Shown: one piece after another, positions 9,501-18,837 of the stretch | Layout: the number at the start of each line of letters is the position of its first letter | Numbering within the stretch: the stretch's first letter is position 1 | Translations under genes and position numbers: made by a program | Source of the DNA: Akkermansiaceae bacterium | GTDB taxonomy: Bacteria; Verrucomicrobiota; Verrucomicrobiia; Verrucomicrobiales; Akkermansiaceae | DNA: 45,042 nt | Assembly: GCA_023253625.1 (NCBI GenBank) | Contig: JALRFY010000003.1 | Location: 1-45,042 of the forward strand | Direction of reading: 5' to 3' | The notes under the pieces: generated by a model | Told to the model about the DNA's origin: nothing | Databases searched by the model: none | What the model saw: the letters and a program-made list of their open reading frames with translations, nothing else

Positions 9501-12500
9501 TTTGTTCGCGGATGTTGTAGTTGACCGCATAAAACGGCTCACCGGAATTGACTCCATTGGTGTAATTCCAATAGAGCCGGTTGTAACCCGGGCTGGTGCG
9601 GGTTCCCGGACTGGGGAAGTCATCCCGGCCGCGCAGCAAGGCGAGGGTCTCTTCCATCATGGTCGCGACCTGCCCTTCGAATGAGAAACGCGCGGTGTCG
9701 ACGTCCTCGATGTCGGTGCCACTCTCGACTTGGAGCGTCGGGTTGCGGGCGTCGTCGAACGCCTCGTTGCCCAGAGTCATGTAAAGGTCGTTGAGATAGC
9801 CGGCCACCAGCAGCAGCGTGTTGTTGACGGAATCGCTGGTCACTCCCGCGTCGAGGCTCTGCTTTTTGACGCGGTTGAGCACCGTCTCATAGATCTCAAT
9901 GAGTCCGAAGTCATTGATGTTTTCCAGGTTGAGGGCGACATCGCCTTCCCAGCGTTTTCCGGCCTGGGTGAGGATGCTGACATCGGTGCTGACCGGGTTG
10001 TTGTATAAATCGGTCTGCCGCTGGTTGAACGGATTGATGCCGTCGAGCACGCGTTTCACCCAGCTTTCCACCAGCACCGGATTGCTCCACTCGCTCCAGG
10101 TCTCACCGGTCACCAGGCCGGCGGAGGACTTCGCACGATAGCGCATGGTGAAATAACTGTCCGAAAAGACCAGCAGGGGATCGCCCAACGGAGTGCCTGC
10201 GGAGCCTCCGATCACCAGGGTGTTGCTGAAGGATCCCGGCGGATCTTCCGTGGGCACGATCCACGGCGTGCTGGCACCTGAGGGCGGCTTGACCAGGTCC
10301 TCCTTGACCGGAACATTCACCCGGAAATCGACCAGGCTCGTGGGGCCGCCCGGCGTCTGTTGCGAATAGAGCGCCACCGCGAGAGTGTTGGCACCGGTGT
10401 TGAAGAGTGAGCGGTCGAGCTCGAACTGGTAATTGAGGCCGTCCGCGGCGAGACCGGAGCGGGGTGCCTGAGGAATGAGTCCGCCGGGTGCCCCCACGCC
10501 GGGCGGCAGCTGATACGCCAGCGCTGGCACATCATTGATATATAATACAAATCCGTCCGCCGGCTCGAGTTTCGCGCTGAAAATGATCTGGCTTGGCACG
10601 CCGCCATCGACGGGCAGGCCGGTGACCGACCTGAGCATTTGTCCGGGCCGGCCGGAACCCTGCTCGAAGTTCAGGTCGTTGATCTGGATCACGCGCTCGA
10701 GCGTGACTGCAGTCGCGGGGTAATCGGCCGCCGCGGGTGGAACCGCCGCGGGATTGGCCAGCAGATACCATGAGTTGGTTCCGGTCCCCCCCACGACACG
10801 CTGCATCGTGGTCGAGTAGACTGCGGGAGCCAGGCCGTTGACGGGCATGGCATAGCACCACTCGAATTGATAGTTTCCGGGATGCGCGGCGAAGTCCCCG
10901 CTGTGGCGCAGGGTCGTTTGTTCGTCGAGCGGGTTGGATGCGGAGATTTTCTTCAGGTCTCCCTGATAGAGTTCCGGCGCGACGCGGATGACCTGCATGG
11001 CCACCGGCTCGCCCTTGGGGGTGAACGCCGAGCCATCGGCGAAAAGCAGGGTGACGTAGCCGCTGCCCGCTCCGGTGGCGGTGAGCGCGTAGCTGTCCAC
11101 TGCGGTGTCGGAATCGGTCACCTCCGGCAGGCGGTCCACGGCGACGCCGACGGATTTTCCGGAATCCACGATGTAGGTCCCGCGGCTCGCCGGGTTTTCA
11201 ATGAAGGTTTCCATGGTGGTGGAAAGCGCATCGATCGCCCTGTCCCACCTCGCCTTGTCCTGGTCGGAGGCATCGACGAGGATCTTGAGTGCGGCGATGT
11301 CCGCAGGGCTGAGCGCATTGAGGTTGAAATAGTCCTCGCCGGCGATCTCATCGACAAACTCGCCGGTCAGGACGAGGCCGCCGATGTCACCAAGGGTGGG
11401 CTCGAAGTAGAACCGCTGCTGCAGGTGCGGCTGGGCAAGCTGGAAGAAGGTCTGGCCGCCGTTGATGGTGGTCTTGAGCGAGGCTGGCAAGGCGGTGAGT
11501 CCGACGTTCGAGTTGTTGAGCAGCACCATCTTGGCGCGGGTGGGGTCGTGGAGCACCACGCTTTGCGCACCGTGGTTGGCCAGCGACTGCTGATAGATGA
11601 TGTTCGCGCTGGTCTGGCCGCGGACGGCGGGCAGGCCGCGCTTGGGCAGTGCCAGCGTTTCACCGACGCTGAGCGCGGGAGGGTTTTCCGGCCACTCGGG
11701 GTGGTAGGACACCGTGAGCGGCGTGCCGGTGACGGCATCGCCGAGCGGCGTTCCCTGGTCATCCAGTTCCCTCAGATAGGGCAGCGGCGTGCCGGCCGCG
11801 GGTTGCTCGCGGTTGGGAAACACGAAGTCCCCGCGCATCGTGTAAAAGTATTGCATGCCGAGAGCGGGCGCGCCGCCATCGTGGGGCCCACGGTAAACCC
11901 AGGTGTAGCCCTTGCGGTCGATGTAGGTGAAGGGAGTGTAGGATGAAGGGGCCCCCGCGGCCGCCGGCGTGTCCTGATAGGCACCATCCGGCGGCACTTC
12001 GGTGTTGCGCACGTTCCCATCGCTGTCGAGTGGCAGCGGCAGCAGCGGCAGCGGCATGGGTGCCGGAAGAATGGTGCCGGCGACTACCGGATAGGAGAAC
12101 TTGTGGACTGCGTCCTCGCGCAGCACCTCGAACACCCGCATGGCGGGACGGCCGTCCTCCTTGTCGGTGTAGGAAACGAGCACCCGCGGCAGTGAGGTGA
12201 ACGATACGCCGGGTTCATCGCCATCGATCCGGTTCAGGTCGTCCCGCAGGGCGTAGGCGCGGCCGTTGAGAAGCAGGGCGTGCTCCTCATTCGGGTTGTA
12301 TCCGGGTAGCGCCGGATCCGGCTGGTTGTAAATCGAGCCCGAGGCCAGTTCGGCGGGCAGGCTGCCGCTGCCCCGGTTGGAGGCCAGCACAATGCGGTCC
12401 GCGAGGGGAGCCTCGATGCGCAGCCGATCGATGCCGAACGCTTCGTCTGTGGCGGAGGAATCGAGGTTCGATCCGAAATCCAGCGTGAGCGTTGCCGCGG

Positions 12501-14865
12501 GAGTGTCGCTGGTCGAGCTCACCGAGATGGTGACTTCGAAGGCTTGGTCGTTCCATGTGTTGCCGAAATAGTTCACATAACTACCGGCGACGGGGAGCAT
12601 CGTCCAATCATAGCGCACGTTCCCATGGGTGGACGAGCCGCTCAGCGCTTCGGATATCTTGGTGGTGGTGAAGGTCTGTTCCAAGGCCTTGTTGCCATTG
12701 AGGAAGACCCGGAAATTTTCACTGTCCCACGAGTCCAAGCGATGGAAGTAGAACGAGACCGTGATGTTGTTCGCGTCGCGGCCGAGCATGTCGAAAGTCC
12801 TGCCGGTGGACGGTTGGGCCGTCTTGCCGAAGGGTCCGAGGAAGGAACCCGTGACTCCGTTGATCACTCCGAGCGGTTCCGCAGACCAACCGGAAGGAGC
12901 GCCATCGAAGTCATCCGCGGCGATGGATTCCGACACACGGTAGGCGACCGCGTAGCGGCCCACCTTGGCCGGCGTGTAGAAGTCCGAGAACTCCGCGGAG
13001 GGGGCCTTGACGCGCTTGAACCACCAAATGCTCAGGCCGTTCGCTCCGGGAGCCGCGTTGACCGGGATGATGGCACCGGCCCGCGCCGCGGTTTCACCTG
13101 CCACAAACGGATCGATGTAGGCGGCCGGGGAATGGCAGCTGCCGGAGGCAATGTATCCCGCCGGCGAGTAGTCCCCTGGCGGGGCCTCGATCCGGTCGCC
13201 CACGAAGACATTGCCGGTGAGCGGCACGCCGCCATCGCCTTCCATGAAACCTTCGCTGCCGTCCGCCTGGGTGAGGAGGTTCACATACCAGACGCCGCCG
13301 TTGTCGCCGGTGAACTTGAGCAGGCTGCGGTTCGCCTGGTCACCGCCGGTGCCGAGACCGACGACGAGGCGCTGGCTGATGGTGTCGATGAACGATTCCG
13401 CGGCGGAGGGATCGTCCTGATAGACGATTTGCGGGATACGGCCGCCCTCAAACTTGAGGCCGAGACCGTTCTCCACGCTGCTGCCGCCCGTGGCGACGGT
13501 GTAGGATGCGAACGAGGTGATGTCCGCCGGCCAGACTTGGAGGTATTTGTTCAGCGACTTCGGCCATTGGATGGCGATGCCCGGAGCGACACCCGCCGTC
13601 TCGCCGATCGCGGCATCGAGGCTTTCGAGCCAATAGAAGACGACGCGGTCCTCGATGTCGTTCTCGCGCTCGGCATAGTAGGCAAGCGAGCCGTCGGGAC
13701 GCGAGGTGGAACCGTAGAAGGAAACCTGGTCTGAGGCATCGCTGGAGCTGACTGGAAAGGCGACCAGGTTTTCATCCGGTTCCGGGCGGATCTCGCGGCC
13801 GAGCTCGACTGTCAGGGTCTTCGGGCGGGCGGCCTGTTCGACGTTGACGATGTCCGCACCGAGAAACTCATGGGTGCCATCCTCCAGCAGGTTGCCGAGA
13901 TACTCGACGAGAATCCGGCCGGTCTGGTTGTAGGCGTGGAGTTCGCCGATGCCGTTGTTCTTTTCAAACCACAACGTGCGGAGGATCTTGGTGGCCGTCG
14001 AGTTGGGATCGGCCTGCGAGCTGCCCACCACCATGTATTCCTCGCTTACGGTCTCCGGGAACACATTGCTGTAAACCGGGTTCACGGTGACGATGCGGCC
14101 GGATGGAATGGTCACCCGCGGGCCGTTGAAGCTCTTTTCCGTCCAGAAGATCGTGCGCACCGGCGTGGAGGTGGCGGAGGAGACGACGAAACTTTCCTGA
14201 TAGAAGATGTAATTGTTGGTCGCCGGGTCCGGGACGCTGGAGCGCCAGGTGACGCTCACCTTGCCCGGTGTGTTCGCGAGCACCCGGCGGGCGTGCGGGC
14301 TGTAATAGTAATCCGGCAGCACGCCATCCGGCAGCGGTGCCACCGCGGCAGGGGCGCCTGTCCGGTAATCGACGGGGTCCGCGCCGCTGGGATTGAAGAG
14401 ATTCTCGCCCGGAGCCACCGGCTCCGCCCGCCAGTAGGTCGCGGGATCGGCGATCAGCGTTTTCATCCCGGAAGCGTTGACGATCGATGTTGGCGGGGTG
14501 ATCGCATCGCCGAAGGAATAGCGCGGCACGCCCGAAGCGAAGGTGGTGCCGATGGATGCGCTTTGCAGGATCACGCCGCCGCCGGGCATGACGGCCGATG
14601 GATAGCCGGACGGCAGCGGACCGGCCGAGCCGTTTGCCTCCACCACATTGGAGAACTGCGGTGTAAGCAGCGGCGGGCCGGCCGGAGAGACGGCGGGGCC
14701 CAGCGGGGCAAGCTGCGCCGGATTGCCGGGTGGAGTCCGCTGGCTCAGCCGGTTGTAAACCCCGCTCTCGATTTCATACTGCGCGACGGCGTGTCCCAGC
14801 ATGGCTGTCATGCTGGCAAGTGTGCCCAGACAAAGACTCGCGGCGTGGCGGATGAAAGGTGTCAT
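6571..14865 (-). CDS. Giant exported protein, ~2764 aa; C-terminal part resembles Tc toxin subunit A
   Basis: Signal peptide MTPFIRHAASLCLGTLASMTAMLGHAVAQ; ORF extends to 15147 but that extension overlaps the S74 gene; long helical region then WNSRWKIIIPAYGLLND...VSDIKLFLRTYSHSGN. Confidence 0.85.
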   Translation of the reverse strand: MTPFIRHAASLCLGTLASMTAMLGHAVAQYEIESGVYNRLSQRTPPGNPAQLAPLGPAVSPAGPPLLTPQFSNVVEANGSAGPLPSGYPSAVMPGGGVILQSASIGTTFASGVPRYSFGDAITPPTSIVNASGMKTLIADPATYWRAEPVAPGENLFNPSGADPVDYRTGAPAAVAPLPDGVLPDYYYSPHARRVLANTPGKVSVTWRSSVPDPATNNYIFYQESFVVSSATSTPVRTIFWTEKSFNGPRVTIPSGRIVTVNPVYSNVFPETVSEEYMVVGSSQADPNSTATKILRTLWFEKNNGIGELHAYNQTGRILVEYLGNLLEDGTHEFLGADIVNVEQAARPKTLTVELGREIRPEPDENLVAFPVSSSDASDQVSFYGSTSRPDGSLAYYAERENDIEDRVVFYWLESLDAAIGETAGVAPGIAIQWPKSLNKYLQVWPADITSFASYTVATGGSSVENGLGLKFEGGRIPQIVYQDDPSAAESFIDTISQRLVVGLGTGGDQANRSLLKFTGDNGGVWYVNLLTQADGSEGFMEGDGGVPLTGNVFVGDRIEAPPGDYSPAGYIASGSCHSPAAYIDPFVAGETAARAGAIIPVNAAPGANGLSIWWFKRVKAPSAEFSDFYTPAKVGRYAVAYRVSESIAADDFDGAPSGWSAEPLGVINGVTGSFLGPFGKTAQPSTGRTFDMLGRDANNITVSFYFHRLDSWDSENFRVFLNGNKALEQTFTTTKISEALSGSSTHGNVRYDWTMLPVAGSYVNYFGNTWNDQAFEVTISVSSTSDTPAATLTLDFGSNLDSSATDEAFGIDRLRIEAPLADRIVLASNRGSGSLPAELASGSIYNQPDPALPGYNPNEEHALLLNGRAYALRDDLNRIDGDEPGVSFTSLPRVLVSYTDKEDGRPAMRVFEVLREDAVHKFSYPVVAGTILPAPMPLPLLPLPLDSDGNVRNTEVPPDGAYQDTPAAAGAPSSYTPFTYIDRKGYTWVYRGPHDGGAPALGMQYFYTMRGDFVFPNREQPAAGTPLPYLRELDDQGTPLGDAVTGTPLTVSYHPEWPENPPALSVGETLALPKRGLPAVRGQTSANIIYQQSLANHGAQSVVLHDPTRAKMVLLNNSNVGLTALPASLKTTINGGQTFFQLAQPHLQQRFYFEPTLGDIGGLVLTGEFVDEIAGEDYFNLNALSPADIAALKILVDASDQDKARWDRAIDALSTTMETFIENPASRGTYIVDSGKSVGVAVDRLPEVTDSDTAVDSYALTATGAGSGYVTLLFADGSAFTPKGEPVAMQVIRVAPELYQGDLKKISASNPLDEQTTLRHSGDFAAHPGNYQFEWCYAMPVNGLAPAVYSTTMQRVVGGTGTNSWYLLANPAAVPPAAADYPATAVTLERVIQINDLNFEQGSGRPGQMLRSVTGLPVDGGVPSQIIFSAKLEPADGFVLYINDVPALAYQLPPGVGAPGGLIPQAPRSGLAADGLNYQFELDRSLFNTGANTLAVALYSQQTPGGPTSLVDFRVNVPVKEDLVKPPSGASTPWIVPTEDPPGSFSNTLVIGGSAGTPLGDPLLVFSDSYFTMRYRAKSSAGLVTGETWSEWSNPVLVESWVKRVLDGINPFNQRQTDLYNNPVSTDVSILTQAGKRWEGDVALNLENINDFGLIEIYETVLNRVKKQSLDAGVTSDSVNNTLLLVAGYLNDLYMTLGNEAFDDARNPTLQVESGTDIEDVDTARFSFEGQVATMMEETLALLRGRDDFPSPGTRTSPGYNRLYWNYTNGVNSGEPFYAVNYNIREQSGGRYEDGTLDASDAQWMFPQGHGDAYGHYLTALKGYYKLLRSPVYTWVPSTETVDVLGQAVQVDYADERKFAAAAAALARTGVDILDFTARQNHRHGEEAGWSHMRDGKYNSTTGVTRHWGTDEWSSRAFQGAYYHWVSANAMLPDVDNEHEGIQKIDRTTVPEINELVTSAGRLLSLSAGEQAHLNPLGLAADTTVFDISPAALVQGQAHFEQIQERAIQSAVNAKSAFQQASVMNRLLRSQNDTLDTYGAAVSKQENAYEYQLIELYGTPYAGDIGPGKLYAQGYAGPDFYHSYFIDRPSQLVDVSADVTVEFREPVNKDPFKEWSIDNVYQRLAVPGEYVSRSYRMSPYTLGQFSDTVTGGLGKRSQTGAIQTALLDAYEAQVKLREASALFSTLMRRFDRDYQLYSEFLTDYDAANDEAAEKLDEAAALNKAAFTLATSSAAFALTGDYVRALAAAAAEAQPQSVGFSNDVTSVGRMAALLAGESAGYAQNLLGLAAETSAALLEAEAADLEGQAQQFINDYNFDSVKKQHVVEFERLYDEVLATAHVISARLAELQRANEHVSKLYGRANHILSERETFRMRSASVIQGYRTNDLVFRELRNEELEQYKSLFDLAQTYAYCAAKAYDYETGLLSSSTGRNFVDEIIHSYSIGAWDGSNPIPKGAGDSGLASILGRLRDDWSVVKGRLGINNPDRNGTLFSLRQELFRIRTDQPTSDDNQLWKQVLQQHIMSNVLNDPDVAIHCNNIRKADGSAVPGIVIPFATTIQPGLNFFGWPLAPGDHAYSQSAYSTKIHSSGLVFMGYVGMDPYAEGRPGAGGPASSDPNALAATPYVYLIPAGLDTMRVPPLGDTNAIRTWDIRDQALPLPINIGAIPYSDVEFFTPQGTLNEQLWIRRKHQAFRAVDDAAYFYSSIPAEFTNSRLIGRSVWNSRWKIIIPAYGLLNDENAGLDRFTKSVSDIKLFLRTYSHSGN

Positions 14866-14902
14866 GGTCGGGAACGCTTCGTGCTGGAGGGGGCGGAACG
14901 TT

Positions 14903-17113
14903 TCATTGGCCAGCCCCAAGCATCTGCTCGAGTTTATCCAAGCGCTGCTCCAGCTCCTTGATGCGCGCTTCCTTGAGCGATGATTCTTTCTCGAGTTGCA
15001 GCACCTTGCGGTTGAGTTCCTGGGTGGCGGAGACATTGAGCATCGCGATGGCATTGTAGTCGACGCTGCGCAGGTCATCGACCTCGCGGCCATAGACGAA
15101 GACTCGGTCGTCGGAGGGATCCACATCGAGGCGGAAGCCGTCTTCACAAACGGCGGTCACCTTGCGCACCGAGTCGCCGCCGGCATCGAGCACCCGCACG
15201 CGCTCGCCCACCTCAAGATTGCAGCGCATCAGGATCCATCCGTTTCGCACCGTGGCATTGCGGTAGAGGTCCGGCACCACACCGGTGCGGCTGTGGACCG
15301 CCTCGGGAAACACGGATTCCACCTGTTGGGCGATCACCTTCTTGTGCAAGCCGCCGCCTCCTTGGATTGGGTCCCTCATCTGGTAGTCGGTGATCTGGAT
15401 GCCAGCCAGTGTTTCAAGGTCCCGCGCGCCATCGGAAGTGCGGAGGATGTTCTTGAGCCGGGCGTCCGAGGAAATGTCCACCTGCGCGCAGAGGATGTGG
15501 CCGCTTGCATAGATCGACAGGGGGACGTTGGTGTAGTTGTCGTTGTCACTGTTACTGCCATTGGTGGTGAGGCGGCCGTAGGAGGTGTAGGAGGCGGGGG
15601 TGTCCGAAACATTCAGCCTCGCCTGCGTGCTGGTGGTTCCGATACCGACGATCCCGCCCGGCGTGATGCGGAAGCCGGGGTTGAACGAGCTGTCGGTGGT
15701 TGCTCCGCCGCCGATGCCGAAGTTGCTGGTGTTCGGCACATAGCCGATCGACCACACGGCTTGGCCGCTCCTCACCAGGTTGATGTGTTGGGCCGCGGAG
15801 GCCGAGCGGGTGGTCCGCAGGGCTCCGTGGTAGCCGTTGTCCGCGCCCACCGAGCTATCTCTCGCGTGGATGACTCCGGCCGCCTCGATGGTCGAGTTGG
15901 GCGTGCTGGTGCCGAAGCCGGCGCGGTTCGAGGTGTCGATGCTGATCGCCGAGTTGCCGGAGCCGGACTGCAGGTGGAGTTTGCCGCTGATGGCGCGCAG
16001 CACCGTGTCGTTGGCGGAGGCCGAGCTGGACCAGGCACCGCTTGTGGTTGCCAGCGAGAGGTTGGCCTGGGCCGCTCCGCCCGCGTTCACGTTGACGCCG
16101 GGATTGGCGGAGTTCTGCACGATCAACCCGCCGCCATTGACGTGGAGCTTGCCAGCGGGCGCGCTGGTTCCGATGCCCACGTTGCCGTTGCCCTTTACCC
16201 GCATCTGCTCGGTGAAGCTGGCCGAGCTGCCGTAGCCGAGCGCGATGTCCGCGGCGTTCGATGGGGAAAAGAGCTGGAGCAGGTTGCTTTGGACTCCGAA
16301 GCCGTATTTGCCAGAGTTGCCTGAACCGAACAGCGCGATCTTGTCGCCGAGGGTATCGCCGAAGCTCAGCGGGACCGCGGGATTGCTCTGCCCGATTCCC
16401 ACGTTGCCGGTGCGGTAGACATTTTCATTGTTCAGCCCGCTGGGCGTCCACAGGCCGATGGTTTTGGTGTCGAGCTTGCCGGCCGTGATGGCGGAATCGA
16501 CGATCTTGCTGGTGGTCACCGCATCATCCTTGATTTTGGCGGCGGTGACCGAGTCGGTCTTCAGGCTGTTGGTGGTGACGGACGAGTCACCCAGCATGGC
16601 GCTGGTGATGGCACCGCCGAGCACCCCCTCGGCGGTCTTGGCGCGAAGCGTGAAGGCCCCGCTCACCATTTGCTGGCGCGGAACGATTTCCAGATCGGCT
16701 GTGGACGAATTGCCGTCATCCACCGTGATGCCCAGATAAAGCGCCTCGCCGGACATGCCATTCACCGCATCCGACAGCGTCACGAAGGGCGTGAGGGCGG
16801 GGGCGCTGGGGCCAGGCAAGCCTTGGACACCGGTGCCGTTGCCAATGAGCACGCTGAACTCGCCGGCGGAGATAGTGACCGTCTGGGTTTCCGCATAGAT
16901 GGCATTGCCATCGCCGGGCGAGTGGTAAAGGCGGAAGGTGACCGCCCGGTTTACCGGATTGACATTGCCGATCAGGGTGCCTCCGGCATCGGTCACGCGG
17001 CCTTGGTAGCTCATCAGGGACGGGACAGCCACGCCCTGCGCATGGAGGGCGGGGAGCAAGGCGAGCAGGAGAAGGGCGGCGGCCCGGTGGCGGAGGATGG
17101 ATGGAAGTTTCAT
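14903..17113 (-). CDS. Tail-fibre/trimeric adhesin-type secreted protein with C-terminal peptidase S74 intramolecular chaperone
   Basis: Signal peptide; repeats DSSVTTNSLKTDSVTAAKIKDDAVTTSKIVDSAITAGKL; GNVGIGTSAPAGKLHV; SSDARLKNIL S74 motif; C-terminal coiled coil. Confidence 0.87.
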   Translation of the reverse strand: MKLPSILRHRAAALLLLALLPALHAQGVAVPSLMSYQGRVTDAGGTLIGNVNPVNRAVTFRLYHSPGDGNAIYAETQTVTISAGEFSVLIGNGTGVQGLPGPSAPALTPFVTLSDAVNGMSGEALYLGITVDDGNSSTADLEIVPRQQMVSGAFTLRAKTAEGVLGGAITSAMLGDSSVTTNSLKTDSVTAAKIKDDAVTTSKIVDSAITAGKLDTKTIGLWTPSGLNNENVYRTGNVGIGQSNPAVPLSFGDTLGDKIALFGSGNSGKYGFGVQSNLLQLFSPSNAADIALGYGSSASFTEQMRVKGNGNVGIGTSAPAGKLHVNGGGLIVQNSANPGVNVNAGGAAQANLSLATTSGAWSSSASANDTVLRAISGKLHLQSGSGNSAISIDTSNRAGFGTSTPNSTIEAAGVIHARDSSVGADNGYHGALRTTRSASAAQHINLVRSGQAVWSIGYVPNTSNFGIGGGATTDSSFNPGFRITPGGIVGIGTTSTQARLNVSDTPASYTSYGRLTTNGSNSDNDNYTNVPLSIYASGHILCAQVDISSDARLKNILRTSDGARDLETLAGIQITDYQMRDPIQGGGGLHKKVIAQQVESVFPEAVHSRTGVVPDLYRNATVRNGWILMRCNLEVGERVRVLDAGGDSVRKVTAVCEDGFRLDVDPSDDRVFVYGREVDDLRSVDYNAIAMLNVSATQELNRKVLQLEKESSLKEARIKELEQRLDKLEQMLGAGQ

Positions 17114-17145
17114 GAAACGGGTGAAGCTTGGAATACTGTGGGGAT

Positions 17146-18837
17146 TCAGGGTTGTGGAATGCCTTGGATTTCCGCGGTTTCGGAGATCCGGCCCATGATG
17201 AAGGTGCCGCTCACCTCGAGCGGCCGGCTGTTCAATCCAGTGATGGTTTCGGTGTAGTTGCCGCCCAGCACGGTGGTTCCCCAGCCGCTCACACTGACAC
17301 CGGATGGCGGAGTGGCGGAGAATTTGAACGAGCAGGTCCGTTGGATGCTGTAGCTTTCCTCTCCCTCGGCCGCCGGACTCTTGAATGCTGCGTCAAGGTT
17401 GTCGTGATCCGGATGATAGGCGTGGACGAAGGGGTTGGTGGGATCATTCTGGGGGATGGAGATGTTCCAGGTCACGGTCGATCCGCTGGCAACCGCCCCG
17501 CTGCCGCTGATCGCCTGATCCAGTGGAAGCTGGCAGGAAACATAGCGCCGGGGTTCAACGTCCGATTGTCCGGATGCCAGCACCAGATCCTCCTTCAGCG
17601 CGATGCCCGGCGGGTTGCCCTCGGCCGTGAGACGACCGGTGAAGGCTTGGGACAGCAGTCTCGGCATGCCGGCTGAATCCACATGCACCAGGAAGGCCAG
17701 TGGAAACGGCTGCGAAGTGGTCGATCCGGAGCCGCCCGGAACATGGCTCACCACATGGGTCACCTGCACCCTGGCACCCCACAGCCCGGCGGGTGTGGCG
17801 GTTTCCGCAGTGACGGGAATCCGGACATCCGTGAGGCCCGCCGTATCCTTGATGCGCAAAAGCGAGGCGTAAGTGCCGGTGGGGGATGTCACTTGCGAAC
17901 GGTCCAGACCGAAATCGAGGTTGATCCGGCCCGAGGCATCCACGGTGACGGCGAAGCCTCCCTGCACCGGTGTCTCGTCGTAGCTGCCGGTGCTGCTGTT
18001 GAATACCCTGCGGGTGAGCGGCACTCCGCCCACCACGCCAAGCTGCCCGGCCGGTGCCGCCTCGGAGGATTCCAGGGAAACGTTGAGCGTCATGCCCGCC
18101 GTCGAGCGGTTCATTACGCCCATGGTCAGCGCGTTGAGGGTCCTGCCGAAGGCGAGTCCGCCGTCTCCGGCGACTTCGTATTCGACCGCTGCCGTGAAGT
18201 CGCTCACGGTGGCGATCTGGAACCAGTAGGCCTTGTTGGGGTCCATCCGCTCGCCGGGCGGATTCACCAACATCGGGTTGGCGGAGCTCAGCTCGCCGCC
18301 GATGTATTTGTAAATCTGCGCCCCGGGTGCCAGCACGGTGGTTGACGCCGATGGGTAGCTGGCGAGATACGCGCTCATGGTTGGTGAGCCGCTGAGACCG
18401 GTTCCGGCTGCGGGAAAGCCGAGGAAATTCGCTCCTGAGATCAGCCAGGTGGCCTGCGGCGGGAGGGCTCGTTGCTTGATTCTCACCGCAGTCGCACCCG
18501 AGCAGCGGAAGAGGTAGGAGGAGTTTCCGACCATCTTCGAGAGCAGTTGTTCGTCGGGATCGTTGCGTTTCCAAGCGGTCCATTCATCGCTGTTGGTGGT
18601 GGGCGTGGAGGGATTGGTGGTGAACTGGATCTGATCCGGATTCGGGTTCCAGCGCCAGATCTCGGTCACCGCCGGATAGGCGGCGAACAGCTCATCCACG
18701 CTGGTATGGGTGGCGTCTCCCGCCAGCCAGACGCCGTTCCAGCCGGAGACCAGGCTATACTCACGGGTGATCCACTGGGCTGATGCATTCCCGGCGGCCA
18801 CCGCCATGAAAAGGGAAAGGGCAAGGATGGCTTTCAT
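17146..18837 (-). CDS. Hypothetical secreted protein, 563 aa
   Basis: Signal peptide MKAILALSLFMAVAAGNASAQ; start overlaps upstream stop as ATGA (18837-18834); ORF extends to 19230 but that overlaps the upstream gene. Confidence 0.8.
   Translation of the reverse strand: MKAILALSLFMAVAAGNASAQWITREYSLVSGWNGVWLAGDATHTSVDELFAAYPAVTEIWRWNPNPDQIQFTTNPSTPTTNSDEWTAWKRNDPDEQLLSKMVGNSSYLFRCSGATAVRIKQRALPPQATWLISGANFLGFPAAGTGLSGSPTMSAYLASYPSASTTVLAPGAQIYKYIGGELSSANPMLVNPPGERMDPNKAYWFQIATVSDFTAAVEYEVAGDGGLAFGRTLNALTMGVMNRSTAGMTLNVSLESSEAAPAGQLGVVGGVPLTRRVFNSSTGSYDETPVQGGFAVTVDASGRINLDFGLDRSQVTSPTGTYASLLRIKDTAGLTDVRIPVTAETATPAGLWGARVQVTHVVSHVPGGSGSTTSQPFPLAFLVHVDSAGMPRLLSQAFTGRLTAEGNPPGIALKEDLVLASGQSDVEPRRYVSCQLPLDQAISGSGAVASGSTVTWNISIPQNDPTNPFVHAYHPDHDNLDAAFKSPAAEGEESYSIQRTCSFKFSATPPSGVSVSGWGTTVLGGNYTETITGLNSRPLEVSGTFIMGRISETAEIQGIPQP

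Noticed and set aside
7543-14961. Large plus-strand ORFs (7543..8736, 10867..11946, 12544..13734, 13870..14961)
   Set aside because: All antisense to the giant gene; translations lack recognisable domains and mirror codon bias
14866-15147. N-terminal extension of the giant ORF
   Set aside because: Overlaps the S74 coding region in another frame; composition is Ser/Arg-rich and the signal peptide begins at 14865
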